A DNA stretch of 64,000 nucleotides from the NCBI GenBank assembly GCA_031082225.1, contig JAVHLG010000002.1:1-64000 (forward strand), given 5' to 3'. Position 1 is the first letter of the stretch. Each line of letters begins with the position of its first letter. Of this stretch, positions 26,076 through 34,373 are shown piece by piece. The DNA is from Desulfovibrionaceae bacterium (GTDB lineage: Bacteria > Desulfobacterota > Desulfovibrionia > Desulfovibrionales > Desulfovibrionaceae). The notes beneath the pieces were generated by a model that was given only the letters and a program-made list of their open reading frames with translations, searched no databases and was not told where the DNA came from. The translations under genes and the position numbers were made by a program.

Positions 26076-26210
26076 TCACGGCTTCTTTTTTCCGGTGAAC
26101 CACCTCCAGTCGTATTTGCGCAGCCGCAGTCCGGGCCACCACCATCTGGCCAGGATCACCGCCAGCACAAGAAGCAGGTACAGCAGGTGCAAGAGGTCGG
26201 ATCGATCCAT
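26076..26210 (-). CDS. Small membrane protein, 44 aa
   Basis: ATG 26210 has an excellent GGAGGAAGGG ribosome site. The peptide is MDRSDLLHLLYLLLVLAVIL, then ARWWWPGLRLRKYDWRWFTG and a lysine-rich end: one hydrophobic helix (residues 6-21) followed by a Trp/Arg-rich basic tail, suggesting an inner-membrane anchor with cytoplasmic tail. No family recognised. It lies in GC-rich DNA between the low-GC gene and direct-repeat copy B. Confidence 0.55.
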   Translation of the reverse strand: MDRSDLLHLLYLLLVLAVILARWWWPGLRLRKYDWRWFTGKKKP

Positions 26211-26352
26211 GGCTTGCCCTTCCTCCGGGTGGTTTTCGCCGAGGCGGACACCATGCCGGAAATCCGCCGGAAGTCCACCCCGTCCCTGCGGGTCGCGCTC
26301 CAAGGTTTGCGCGGCCGGGGTCGTGCGCGGCGACCGACGGCCCGGTAGCGAA

Positions 26353-26388
26353 AACGGCCCGCCCCCACCACGTGGGGGACGGGCCGTT
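26353..26388 (-). terminator. Strong hairpin terminator
   Basis: AACGGCCCG-CCCCCAC pairs with GTGGGGG-CGGGCCGTT around a 3-nt loop, with one bulged A at 26379. On the minus strand it is followed by TTTT, so it can end transcripts from the secreted-protein gene to the right. Confidence 0.75.
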
Positions 26389-26404
26389 GTGTTGCCGTCA
26401 TGCC

Positions 26405-26525
26405 GCCGACCTGCCCATATGTGTGGCCGAGTCCCGGGAGTTCTGCCGCCGGGTGGTCCGGGGCTGGCTGGCCCTGGCCTGAAAAAACGCCCTGGCGGCA
26501 GGGCCTCTCACCCGACCCGTGGTGC
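26405..26525 (+). repeat. Direct repeat copy B (second 3' end of the GATase gene)
   Basis: About 92% identical to 22498-22619. It preserves the reading frame AADLPICVAESREF...WLALA-stop with no gene body upstream, so it is a severed or donor-derived gene end. It contains a GCCCTG-GCGG-CAGGGC hairpin. The 4.0 kb between A and B behave as an inserted segment. Confidence 0.85.
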
Positions 26526-26781
26526 ACGGCAAACGCCGAGCAACGTGGCGATGTCATGGAGCGACATCATGCTGGCCAGGGCCACGACGTGCTCGTCGGC
26601 GACGGGGGTGCGGGGGGACATGGCGGCGGCGTGACCTCGTGGGTGGTTGCGGGTCTTTTCTCTCACGCGGATGACGACGTTCAACCCGGCTGCTGGCCAA
26701 GCGGGGGCAGGCGGCCTTCTGCCGCCGACCGTGGCGCGAGGCCGGGACAATCCGTCTATGACGACGGTTTCCTCGGGACGC

Positions 26782-27738
26782 TCAGGGCTCGGGGAGCAGC
26801 AGGAGGGTCGAGATGGCCGACGTGGGCGCATTCGGCCCAGGCCAGCCAGCCAGCCTGGCGGCCAGCCACCACATGGCCTTGCCCTTTTGCAGGCAAATCA
26901 GCTTGTGGGAATGGACGCAATCAAACTCCAATTCGAAATCGCAGTATCCTGGATGTGCCGCGCACCAGCTTTCGCACCACGGACATTCATCGGTGGTTTC
27001 CGGGTGGATCACCCCATCCGGGTCGTGCATCTCAATGTCCGCAACATCAAAGAGAACCTTCTCATTGACCCGTACGTACTCCCGGGTCCGTTCCGAATTG
27101 ATCCTTAAGCGCTCTCCGCCCCCATCGGTATGTCCGGTGTGGTAGATGAATCGCATGGTCGGAAATTCATTCTCAAGCATGTCCAGGGCCTGAAGGTACT
27201 GATCCACAGCGTCATCTCCGTACCAGGACATCTCGCCGCAAAAGCCAAACATGGAGGCGTGGTAGCGCCCGATTCCAGCCACATACCGCGTCCGGGCCAG
27301 GCCATCCTCGGTCGCCCAATAGAGATCCGGGCCGATATACCCTTCCGCCGGAATCTGACCATATGCCGGCTGGCCGTCGTACATCCGCAACTCGCCCGGA
27401 TTGGCCTCGGGAGGCCAGTCCGGATCCGTGTTGTCGCCCATCCATGAATAGCGAAAGACCGAGTCGTACCTCGGGTCGATGCTTTCCATGAGCTGTAGGC
27501 CGCTGAGGATCTGGCTGCCATGGGAGGTATGCCCGTAATGGATAGCCAACGTCTTGGCCCGGTCGAGCCAGACGGCCGGGATGGAATCGAACTCCCAGAC
27601 CGCACGGTGGTCGGCGATGATGGGCGCGCCGACGGCCGTGCCCACCGTGCCGGTCAGGGCCGTAAACACGAGAAGGATGGCCACGGCCATCCCCGGGCCA
27701 TGGATGCGCGTCGTCATGGGGAACCGGGAACGGGGCAT
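26782..27738 (-). CDS. Secreted protein of unknown function (HYGHTSHGSQ family)
   Basis: A 318-residue exported protein: signal peptide MTTRIHGPGMAVAILLVFTA with cleavage near VGA-PIIAD. Conserved-looking segments are AIHYGHTSHGSQILSGLQLM, YHTGHTDGGGE and, near the end, a Cys/His-rich block CPWCESWCAAHPGYCDFE...CVHSHKLIC with KGKAMWWLAARLAGW. I recall similar secreted proteins in polysaccharide-degrading bacteria but cannot name a function; possible SGNH/esterase-like character is speculative. GGAGGAGAC precedes ATG 27738. The end, AISTLLLLPEP, is a hydrophobic tail. Divergent from the glycoside-hydrolase-like gene. Confidence 0.7.
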   Translation of the reverse strand: MPRSRFPMTTRIHGPGMAVAILLVFTALTGTVGTAVGAPIIADHRAVWEFDSIPAVWLDRAKTLAIHYGHTSHGSQILSGLQLMESIDPRYDSVFRYSWMGDNTDPDWPPEANPGELRMYDGQPAYGQIPAEGYIGPDLYWATEDGLARTRYVAGIGRYHASMFGFCGEMSWYGDDAVDQYLQALDMLENEFPTMRFIYHTGHTDGGGERLRINSERTREYVRVNEKVLFDVADIEMHDPDGVIHPETTDECPWCESWCAAHPGYCDFELEFDCVHSHKLICLQKGKAMWWLAARLAGWPGPNAPTSAISTLLLLPEP

Positions 27739-28603
27739 GTCTCCTCCGGCATGTTTGGGGTGGGCAAAGCGGGCCATTGTCGCGGCAGGGGGGCCTCCCC
27801 GGAGGGCCTTCGGGGCCGCATCGCGGCAATGCCGGAACCTTTCGTCTGTCAGAAGCAGTGCAAAAATAATGCCGTCTACCTGAATGTGCTGTCCGGGGGG
27901 AACCCCAGGGTGTGGTGCAGACATGGAATTCAGCCTGGATCGGGGCGGCCGATGGCTTCAGGGGGGCGTTACGCCGCTCGTGCAATACGCTGTGCCCGAT
28001 TTTGGAGACCCGGTTTGCCGCCTTCCGGGGAATGCCTGGAAATCCTGCAGTGTCAATGTTGCCTGTTGATGATCCATGATATGTGGAATTATGTGACCAC
28101 AGCGAACCATGAATAATGGATGGCGGGTGGAAGGCCTGCCGAATGGAAACAGAGAGCCAGGATAACTGCGAAGATACCAGGACAATCTTTTAGATAAAAG
28201 CTGGCATGGAGTGTGCAATAGCGGATTGGGGACGTACAGCTGAGATATGTTTTCGTGTTTTGGTTATGTTACAGTCTTGTTACAAGGAGCAGGCGGAGCC
28301 TGGAATCCCGGCGGACGTGGCCGCGCCACCGGCCGGGCTACAAGTCCGTTGCGTCCATAAGGTGTCCCGTCGGCCAGGGCAGGGCTCCGGCAGTCGGGCA
28401 AAGGACGGTCATGCCGAATCGCCGTGCTGCCGTCGGTCCACCTGGAAGACGGCCCGGACAGATGTGGGGCACGCCCGGTCATTCGGGCTTGCCTCAGGCG
28501 TTTTGGCCGGTTGGGGGCGGGCGCCCCTGTCATGTGGAGACCTGCCCCGGCGGTTTCTGACCGCCGCCCGTTTCGCCCGCGACCAAGAACAAAAGGACAC
28601 GCC
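27739..28603. other. Long divergent intergenic region
   Basis: 865 bp between two divergently transcribed secreted-protein genes. No further gene is supported. A possible -24/-12 promoter lies at 28201-28217; the part around 28060-28280 is AT-richer than its flanks. Confidence 0.5.
28201..28217 (+). promoter_or_regulatory. Possible sigma-54 promoter for the glycoside-hydrolase-like gene
   Basis: CTGGCATGGAGTGTGCA has GG and GC exactly 10 bp apart, with TGGCATG at -24 and GTGCA at -12. It would leave a leader of nearly 390 nt before the ATG at 28604. Confidence 0.4.
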
Positions 28604-31456
28604 ATGCATGTCGGCAAAGCACTGTTTCGGACCCTTCTGGCCTGCGTCATCGTGTGGTGCGCCATGTCCGGACCCGTGGCCGGGGCGGTGGATGTGGGCT
28701 CCCTGCCCCTTGGACAGCTCAACGTCGGGGACGGCAGCATCATCTTCGCCAATGCCTTGAAAGAATGTACGGTCTATCTTGAGGGGGACAGCCAGACCGA
28801 AGTGCAGCTCGACGCCAGGGGCTTTCTCACCCGGATGCCGTCCGGGGTGCATTCCATCTGGTATCTGACCGGTTGGCGGGACGCCCGGGGCGATCAGACC
28901 GACGACGGATACTACGGCGTCTGGGTGCTGACCTGGGAGGGTGATGGGGCCATCGTGCTCAACGGCGCCGACCGACGCCATGAGATTTTGCTCGACGACC
29001 CGGCGGCCAGGCGCATGGTGGTCAAACTGCCGCCCGGCGAATCGCCCCTGGTTGAGATCACGGCCATCAATCCGGACAATTACCTCCGCAACATGAAGCT
29101 CTGGCCGCCGGCCGTTCCCGGGGCCGGATCCGGACTGACCGCCTCCGACCGTCTCGGTCCGGGCCAGATCGAGGGCAACCTGGAGCCCGTCCCCGGGGCG
29201 GCGGAGCCGGTTTTCCACCCCCGGCGCCTCGAGCATTTCCGTCAGGCGGCGTTTGGCGTCCTGCGTCCCATGGACTGGCTGCACGTCAACGGGAGCGACC
29301 TGGTCGCCGCCGGGGCCTGGGAGGCCAGGAGGCCGCGCGACTACGCCACCCAGGGCGGCGCCATCATCTATAATCACGCGACCAACGAGTCGTATCCCAT
29401 TCCCGGCTACAAGAGCAATTCCGGCATGGCCTATGAATACCTCATCGAACTGGCCAACGCGCTGGACTGCGACCTCTGGCTGCAACCGGCCCACGACGCC
29501 TCGGAGGCGTATCTGCGGGCCATGGCCCGTCTGGTGGCCGGGAAGGCAGGGCATGTCGGCCTCGATCCCGGACTGCGGATCTGGATCGAACTGTCCAACG
29601 AATTCTGGAATCCCGTGGAATATTACATGCAGCAGGTGAATTATGCCCGCGACGTGGCGGCGGCGCATTTCGGGGTGTCCCGCGAGGACATTGAGCCCAT
29701 AAGCACGCGCCACGGCTGGGGCGCGGGCCATCTGCAGGGGCTGGCCCTGAACGTATTCGCCGACGAATGGACGGTCCAGGGCCGGGCGAGAAAGGATTTC
29801 ATCGCCGTGGCCGCCGGATTCACACACGGGCCGGACTACAACGCCGCGGTCATCGACGCCGTGCGCGAGGTGGACCGGAACCTGCCCGACGTGTTCGCCG
29901 TGGCCCATTATTTCGGGGCCATTGCCGACCAGTTTCTCGGGATGGGGTACGCGGCGGACGGAGCGGCCAGTGAAGAGGTCTACGCCCAGGCCTTCAGGCT
30001 GCTCAACCAGGATATCTTCCGCACGACCGTTCCTGCGGTCGAGGCCAACGTGGCCCTGTGCCGGGAAAAGGGTCGCCTGCCCCTTGTGGGCTATGAAGGC
30101 GGCCAGCATCTGGTGGCCCCGATCTGGCTGGCCGATCAGCCCGGGTACGTGGATTTCCTGCATAACGTCAACAGGCGGCCGGAAATGGCTGCGGCCTACC
30201 GGCTCATGTTCGCCGGTTGGACCGCAGCCGGGGCCATGACCGCGTCGGTGTATTCCGACGTCGTGCTCCCTGCCCGGTGGGGATCGTTCGGCGCCAAGGA
30301 ATATCTGCGCCAGCCCGTGGCGGACGCCCCGAAGTGGCGGGCCTTTATCGAATGGCTCACGGTGCAGCGGCAGGTCCGCAGGCTCGGCGATCCCCTCGGC
30401 CACGCCCCCACGGTGACCAGCGGGTCGCAACTGCCCATGGCCGAGGTCGGCCGACCGTATTCCGCTGGGGTTGCGGCCAGCGGCGGGGACGGACATCTCA
30501 GCTTCAGCCTGCTGAGTGACCTCCCCGCAGGACTGGCCCTGATCCCCGCCGGAGAGGGGCTGGCCCGCATTGTCGGCGTGCCGACCGCCTCGGGCTCGCA
30601 TCGACTGATGTTGCGCGTGCTGGACAGGGACAACGACCCGGCCTACCAGCTCATGACCCTGCGCATCGAGGAACGCGACGCCGGACGCAACACGCTCATC
30701 CTCTTCAAAGGGGAGGATGTCGCCATGCCTCCGGGCGTGGATCATCTCAACCTGCGCCGCCAGGTGCAGCAGGGCGGCCGAGAGGTGTTCCTGCCCTTCG
30801 CTTTTGGCGACGGGAATCATTTTTTCGACCTTGATCCGGTCTCGAACCTCAATATGTACGGCGGGATACGCCTGACCACCGAGGGACCGGGGGACCCGTC
30901 GGTCTGGTGCCGCCTGGACGCCGGGAATCCTGGCTATTTCGGACTCCAGAGCGGGGCGTCAGGGGAGTCGCCGTGGAATCTCGAGACCCTGCTCGTCTGG
31001 CGCAAGGACCAGTTCCAAAACGACGGTTCGGCCAGGCGGGTGGCCTTCGGGGCCACGGCCTCCACGGCGACCTTGCGGGTGAGCCTGGCCAGCCTGGACC
31101 CCGACGTCTCGGAACTTCGCTTTGTCATCCGCGACGGCGATGTCTGGTATGTCTCCGAGGCGGCGTATAGCCGGACCACGGCGACGGTGTTCGAACTGAA
31201 GGCCTTCAACAATTCCGGGGAACCCGGGAAGCGGTGGGCCGCGTTTTCACCCACCGCGCACGACTTCAGCCCCCCGGCCAATCTGACCTTTACGGCCAGG
31301 GATTTCACCGACGTGCAGGCCGTGGGTCTGGCCTACCGGGGCGAACGCTTCGGCTGGCACTGGGATTTCAGCTTCGATGAAGTGCTTGTTCTCGCGGATC
31401 TCAAGGGGGGCGTCGTGCCGGGGGCCATGATGCTGCTTTTGGACCAGTCGCAATAA
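28604..31456 (+). CDS. Large secreted protein, putative glycoside hydrolase with Ig-like domain
   Basis: A 950-residue exported protein: signal peptide residues 1-28 (cleavage VAG-AVDVG). A TIM-barrel-like region at about 200-580 includes WLHVNG, CDLWLQPAHDASEAYL and IWIELSNEFWNP, whose Asn-Glu resembles the acid/base motif of clan GH-A glycosidases; GYEGGQHLV may carry the nucleophile Glu. A putative-Ig/cadherin-like domain follows (GRPYSAGVAASGGDGHLSFSL...GVPTASGSHRLMLRVLD, about 620-700), then a C-terminal jelly-roll-like region. Ends VPGAMMLLLDQSQ. AAAAGGACACGCC precedes the ATG. Substrate not identifiable. Confidence 0.7.
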   Translation: MHVGKALFRTLLACVIVWCAMSGPVAGAVDVGSLPLGQLNVGDGSIIFANALKECTVYLEGDSQTEVQLDARGFLTRMPSGVHSIWYLTGWRDARGDQTDDGYYGVWVLTWEGDGAIVLNGADRRHEILLDDPAARRMVVKLPPGESPLVEITAINPDNYLRNMKLWPPAVPGAGSGLTASDRLGPGQIEGNLEPVPGAAEPVFHPRRLEHFRQAAFGVLRPMDWLHVNGSDLVAAGAWEARRPRDYATQGGAIIYNHATNESYPIPGYKSNSGMAYEYLIELANALDCDLWLQPAHDASEAYLRAMARLVAGKAGHVGLDPGLRIWIELSNEFWNPVEYYMQQVNYARDVAAAHFGVSREDIEPISTRHGWGAGHLQGLALNVFADEWTVQGRARKDFIAVAAGFTHGPDYNAAVIDAVREVDRNLPDVFAVAHYFGAIADQFLGMGYAADGAASEEVYAQAFRLLNQDIFRTTVPAVEANVALCREKGRLPLVGYEGGQHLVAPIWLADQPGYVDFLHNVNRRPEMAAAYRLMFAGWTAAGAMTASVYSDVVLPARWGSFGAKEYLRQPVADAPKWRAFIEWLTVQRQVRRLGDPLGHAPTVTSGSQLPMAEVGRPYSAGVAASGGDGHLSFSLLSDLPAGLALIPAGEGLARIVGVPTASGSHRLMLRVLDRDNDPAYQLMTLRIEERDAGRNTLILFKGEDVAMPPGVDHLNLRRQVQQGGREVFLPFAFGDGNHFFDLDPVSNLNMYGGIRLTTEGPGDPSVWCRLDAGNPGYFGLQSGASGESPWNLETLLVWRKDQFQNDGSARRVAFGATASTATLRVSLASLDPDVSELRFVIRDGDVWYVSEAAYSRTTATVFELKAFNNSGEPGKRWAAFSPTAHDFSPPANLTFTARDFTDVQAVGLAYRGERFGWHWDFSFDEVLVLADLKGGVVPGAMMLLLDQSQ

Positions 31457-31608
31457 TCAGACGGTCGCGGCGGGGAGGTGCGCCTGGGGACGGGGGAGCG
31501 CCAGCGGGGAGGCGTTGACGTAAGAAACGGCCCGTGACGCCGCTGCATGGGGGAATGTCAAGAACCTCTGCGCGACCCGGGGGGAATGGAAGCCCTGTCG
31601 CGGCGCGC

Positions 31609-32553
31609 CTACCGCCCCGTGGCCAGCACCTCGGGCAGGCCGCCGGACTCGCCGGACGGGGCGAAAAGCCGGGCCAGGGCGGCCAGGTCTGCCGCATCAA
31701 GGGCGGTTCTCGTTCCCATAAGCCATTCCAGGGCCCCGCGCTTGCGTTTGGGACCGCTCACCACCGGGACTTTGACCCCGGCAAGGCCCACCTGGGCCTT
31801 GAGATAGTCCTCGGCCTCCTCCAGTCCGCCGAGTTCGTCCACCAGCCCCAGGGCCAGGGCGCGCTCGCCGGTCATGGCCCGGCCGTCGGCGATGAGCGCC
31901 ACGGATTCCGGGGACAGTCTGCGGGCGGTGGCCACGGCGTGCTGGAACTGGGCGTTTAGGTCCGTGACGATGCCTTCCAGATAGGCCCGGTCGGCCTCCT
32001 TGAGCTCTTTTACGGGCGACCCGGCGGTTTTCAGGTCGCCGCTGGCCAGGGATTCGAAGGACACCCCGATCTTGCCGAAAAGCTCGCGCACGTTGGGATA
32101 CTGGGCCATGACCCCGATGCTGCCGGTCAGCGTGCCGGGATTGGCGAAGATGCGATGCGCCGGACAGGCCGCGTAGTAGCCGCCGCTGGCGGCCACCGTG
32201 GACATGGAGGCCACCACCGGCTTGACCGCCGCCAGCCGGAGCACGGCCTGGTAAATTTCCTGGGACGGTCCGAAGGCCCCGCCGGGCGAATTGATGCGCA
32301 GGATGACCCCCTTGATCGTGGGGTCTTCGCGCAGTTCCTTGATGAAGCGCACGGCGGGCTCGGCGTCGCCGAGAAATCCCTCCAGGCGCACCAGGCCGAG
32401 GCGGGCCTTGGCCGCGAACAGGCCGCCGCCTTCGTCGTCGGACATAAAAGACGCAACGGCCATGGCCCCCACAAGGAGGGCCACGGCCGCCACGATCAAA
32501 AGCACAACAAAAAGCGCCGGACGCCGTCTGGGAAAGGAACCGCTACTGGGCAT
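31609..32553 (-). CDS. sppA: Signal peptide peptidase SppA (S49 family)
   Basis: A 314-residue membrane-anchored serine protease that degrades cleaved signal peptides. It has one N-terminal membrane helix (residues 11-36), catalytic Ser S123 in TVAASGGYYAAC and catalytic Lys K175 in SGDLKTAGSP. GFLGDAEP, ILRINSPGG and GSIGVMAQYPN are family marks. It starts inside the end of rpsA (11-bp overlap), an arrangement common in Deltaproteobacteria. Half-length form, as in Bacillus, not the tandem E. coli form. Confidence 0.92.
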   Translation of the reverse strand: MPSSGSFPRRRPALFVVLLIVAAVALLVGAMAVASFMSDDEGGGLFAAKARLGLVRLEGFLGDAEPAVRFIKELREDPTIKGVILRINSPGGAFGPSQEIYQAVLRLAAVKPVVASMSTVAASGGYYAACPAHRIFANPGTLTGSIGVMAQYPNVRELFGKIGVSFESLASGDLKTAGSPVKELKEADRAYLEGIVTDLNAQFQHAVATARRLSPESVALIADGRAMTGERALALGLVDELGGLEEAEDYLKAQVGLAGVKVPVVSGPKRKRGALEWLMGTRTALDAADLAALARLFAPSGESGGLPEVLATGR

Positions 32554-34276
32554 CCTCTTCCAGCTTCTGGCGCAGAAGCTCGCCCAGGTTGCTGCCCGTG
32601 TCGTTGGGACCGGCAGTGCGGAACTCCTTGGCCTTGCGCTTGTCTTCCTCTTCCTTGGTGGCCTTGATGGACAGCCCCAGTCGGCGCTCGTCGGCGCTGA
32701 CGTGGATGACCTTGGCCTCAATCTCGTCCCCTTCCTTGTACACCTCGGCCGGGGTCTTGACCTTCTTGCGGCTGATCTCCGAGACGTGCACCAACCCTTC
32801 AATGCCTTCCTCAACCTCGACGAACAGCCCGAAGTCGGTGATGTTGGTCACGATGCCGCGCACCACGGTGCCCACGGGATAGTTGTCCGGCACCTTGGTC
32901 CAGGGGTCTTCGGAGAGCTGTTTGACGCCCAGGGTGAACTTTTCGTTCTCCTTGTCCACGGTGAGCACCTTGGCCCGCACCGTGTCGCCGCCCTTGAAGA
33001 GCTCGCCCGGATGGCGGATCTTCTTGGTCCAGGAGATGTCCGAGACGTGGATCAGGCCGTCGATGCCGTCCTCGATGCCGATGAAGATGCCGAACTCGGT
33101 GATGTTTTTCACCGTGCCCTCAAGCACCGTGCCCTCGGGGTACTTCTCGGCCACCACATCCCAGGGGTTGGGGCGGACCTGCTTCATGCCAAGGGAAATG
33201 CGCTTCTTGTCGGAATCGACCCCAAGCACCACCACCTCGACCTCGTCGCCCACATGCACCATCTGGGACGGATGCCGCAGCTTGCGGGTCCAGGACATCT
33301 CGGAGATGTGCACCAGTCCCTCGACGCCGGGCTCAAGCTCGACAAAGGCCCCGTAGTCCACCAGGTTGGTGACCTTGCCGGAGAGGCGGGTGCCCTCGGG
33401 ATACTTGTCGCCGATGTTCTGCCAGGGATCGTCCACCAGCTGCTTCATGCCCAGGGAGACCTTCTGCTTTTCCTGGTCGAAGGACAGAACCTTGAGTTCC
33501 AGTTCGTCGCCCAGGTGCACCAGTTCCTTGGGATGCTTGATGCGCTTCCAGGACATGTCCGTGATGTGCATGAGTCCGTCCAGGCCCCCAAGATCCACGA
33601 ACACGCCGTATTCGGTGATGTTTTTGACCTTGCCGGTGACCGTCTGGCCCTCGGCCAGGGTTTTGAGCAGGTCGCGGCGCATGGAATCCCGGCGTTCTTC
33701 GAGAAGAACCCGACGGGACACGATGACGTTGCTGCGCCGACGGTTGATCTTGAGAACCCGGAATTCGAAGTCCTGGTTGACCAGGGCGTCCATGTCCGGC
33801 ACCGGGCGCAGATCCACGTGGGAGCCGGGCAGAAAGGCCTCGACGCCGCCCAGGTCCACGGTGTAGCCGCCCTTGATGCGGCGCACGATGCGGCCGGTGA
33901 TGATGTCGTCTTTTTCCTGGAGCTCCTCGAGCTTATCAAAAAGCTGCATCCGCTTGGCCCGGTCGCGGGACAGCGAGATGGTGCCTTCGGATTCGTTTTT
34001 GTGCACCACGTAGACGTCGATCTGGTCGCCGACCTGGATGTCCACGTTGCCCTCGGGGTCGGTGAACTCGGAGACCGGGATCTGGCCTTCGGACTTGAAG
34101 TTGACGTCCACCAGGACGTGTTCCTTGCCCACCCGGACGACAACGCCGGGTACGATGGTGCCGTCGTCGATGTCCCCGAAGTCTTCGTTCAGGTAATTTT
34201 CGAGGGCCGCCTCGAAATTGACCTCCATCTCCGGGGTGTTGCTGAGTTCATTTGTCATTTCCGCTGTTTTTTCCAT
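32543..34276 (-). CDS. rpsA: 30S ribosomal protein S1
   Basis: A 577-residue protein with six S1/OB repeats, each seen as V-x-G-x-V...G-x-F-V-x-(L/I)...G-L-(I/V/M)-H-(V/I)-S-(D/E)-(I/M)-S. It binds mRNA on the small ribosomal subunit during initiation. The strong ribosome site TTGGAGG precedes the ATG. Two-gene operon with sppA. Confidence 0.97.
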   Translation of the reverse strand: MEKTAEMTNELSNTPEMEVNFEAALENYLNEDFGDIDDGTIVPGVVVRVGKEHVLVDVNFKSEGQIPVSEFTDPEGNVDIQVGDQIDVYVVHKNESEGTISLSRDRAKRMQLFDKLEELQEKDDIITGRIVRRIKGGYTVDLGGVEAFLPGSHVDLRPVPDMDALVNQDFEFRVLKINRRRSNVIVSRRVLLEERRDSMRRDLLKTLAEGQTVTGKVKNITEYGVFVDLGGLDGLMHITDMSWKRIKHPKELVHLGDELELKVLSFDQEKQKVSLGMKQLVDDPWQNIGDKYPEGTRLSGKVTNLVDYGAFVELEPGVEGLVHISEMSWTRKLRHPSQMVHVGDEVEVVVLGVDSDKKRISLGMKQVRPNPWDVVAEKYPEGTVLEGTVKNITEFGIFIGIEDGIDGLIHVSDISWTKKIRHPGELFKGGDTVRAKVLTVDKENEKFTLGVKQLSEDPWTKVPDNYPVGTVVRGIVTNITDFGLFVEVEEGIEGLVHVSEISRKKVKTPAEVYKEGDEIEAKVIHVSADERRLGLSIKATKEEEDKRKAKEFRTAGPNDTGSNLGELLRQKLEEDAQ

Positions 34277-34373
34277 GGGTTAACCTCCAACGCGATCTCT
34301 CCTTGAAAGGATTTAGCTTCCTACCAGAAAGGCCGGGTGCTGACAACCTGTATTTATTGGTTTCAAGGCGGCG

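Noticed and set aside
28409-30820. 803-codon minus-strand frame opposite the glycoside-hydrolase-like gene
   Set aside because: Antisense shadow; low-complexity composition and no ribosome site.
32291-34306. 671-codon plus-strand frame opposite rpsA
   Set aside because: The opposite strand encodes unmistakable ribosomal protein S1 with six repeats.
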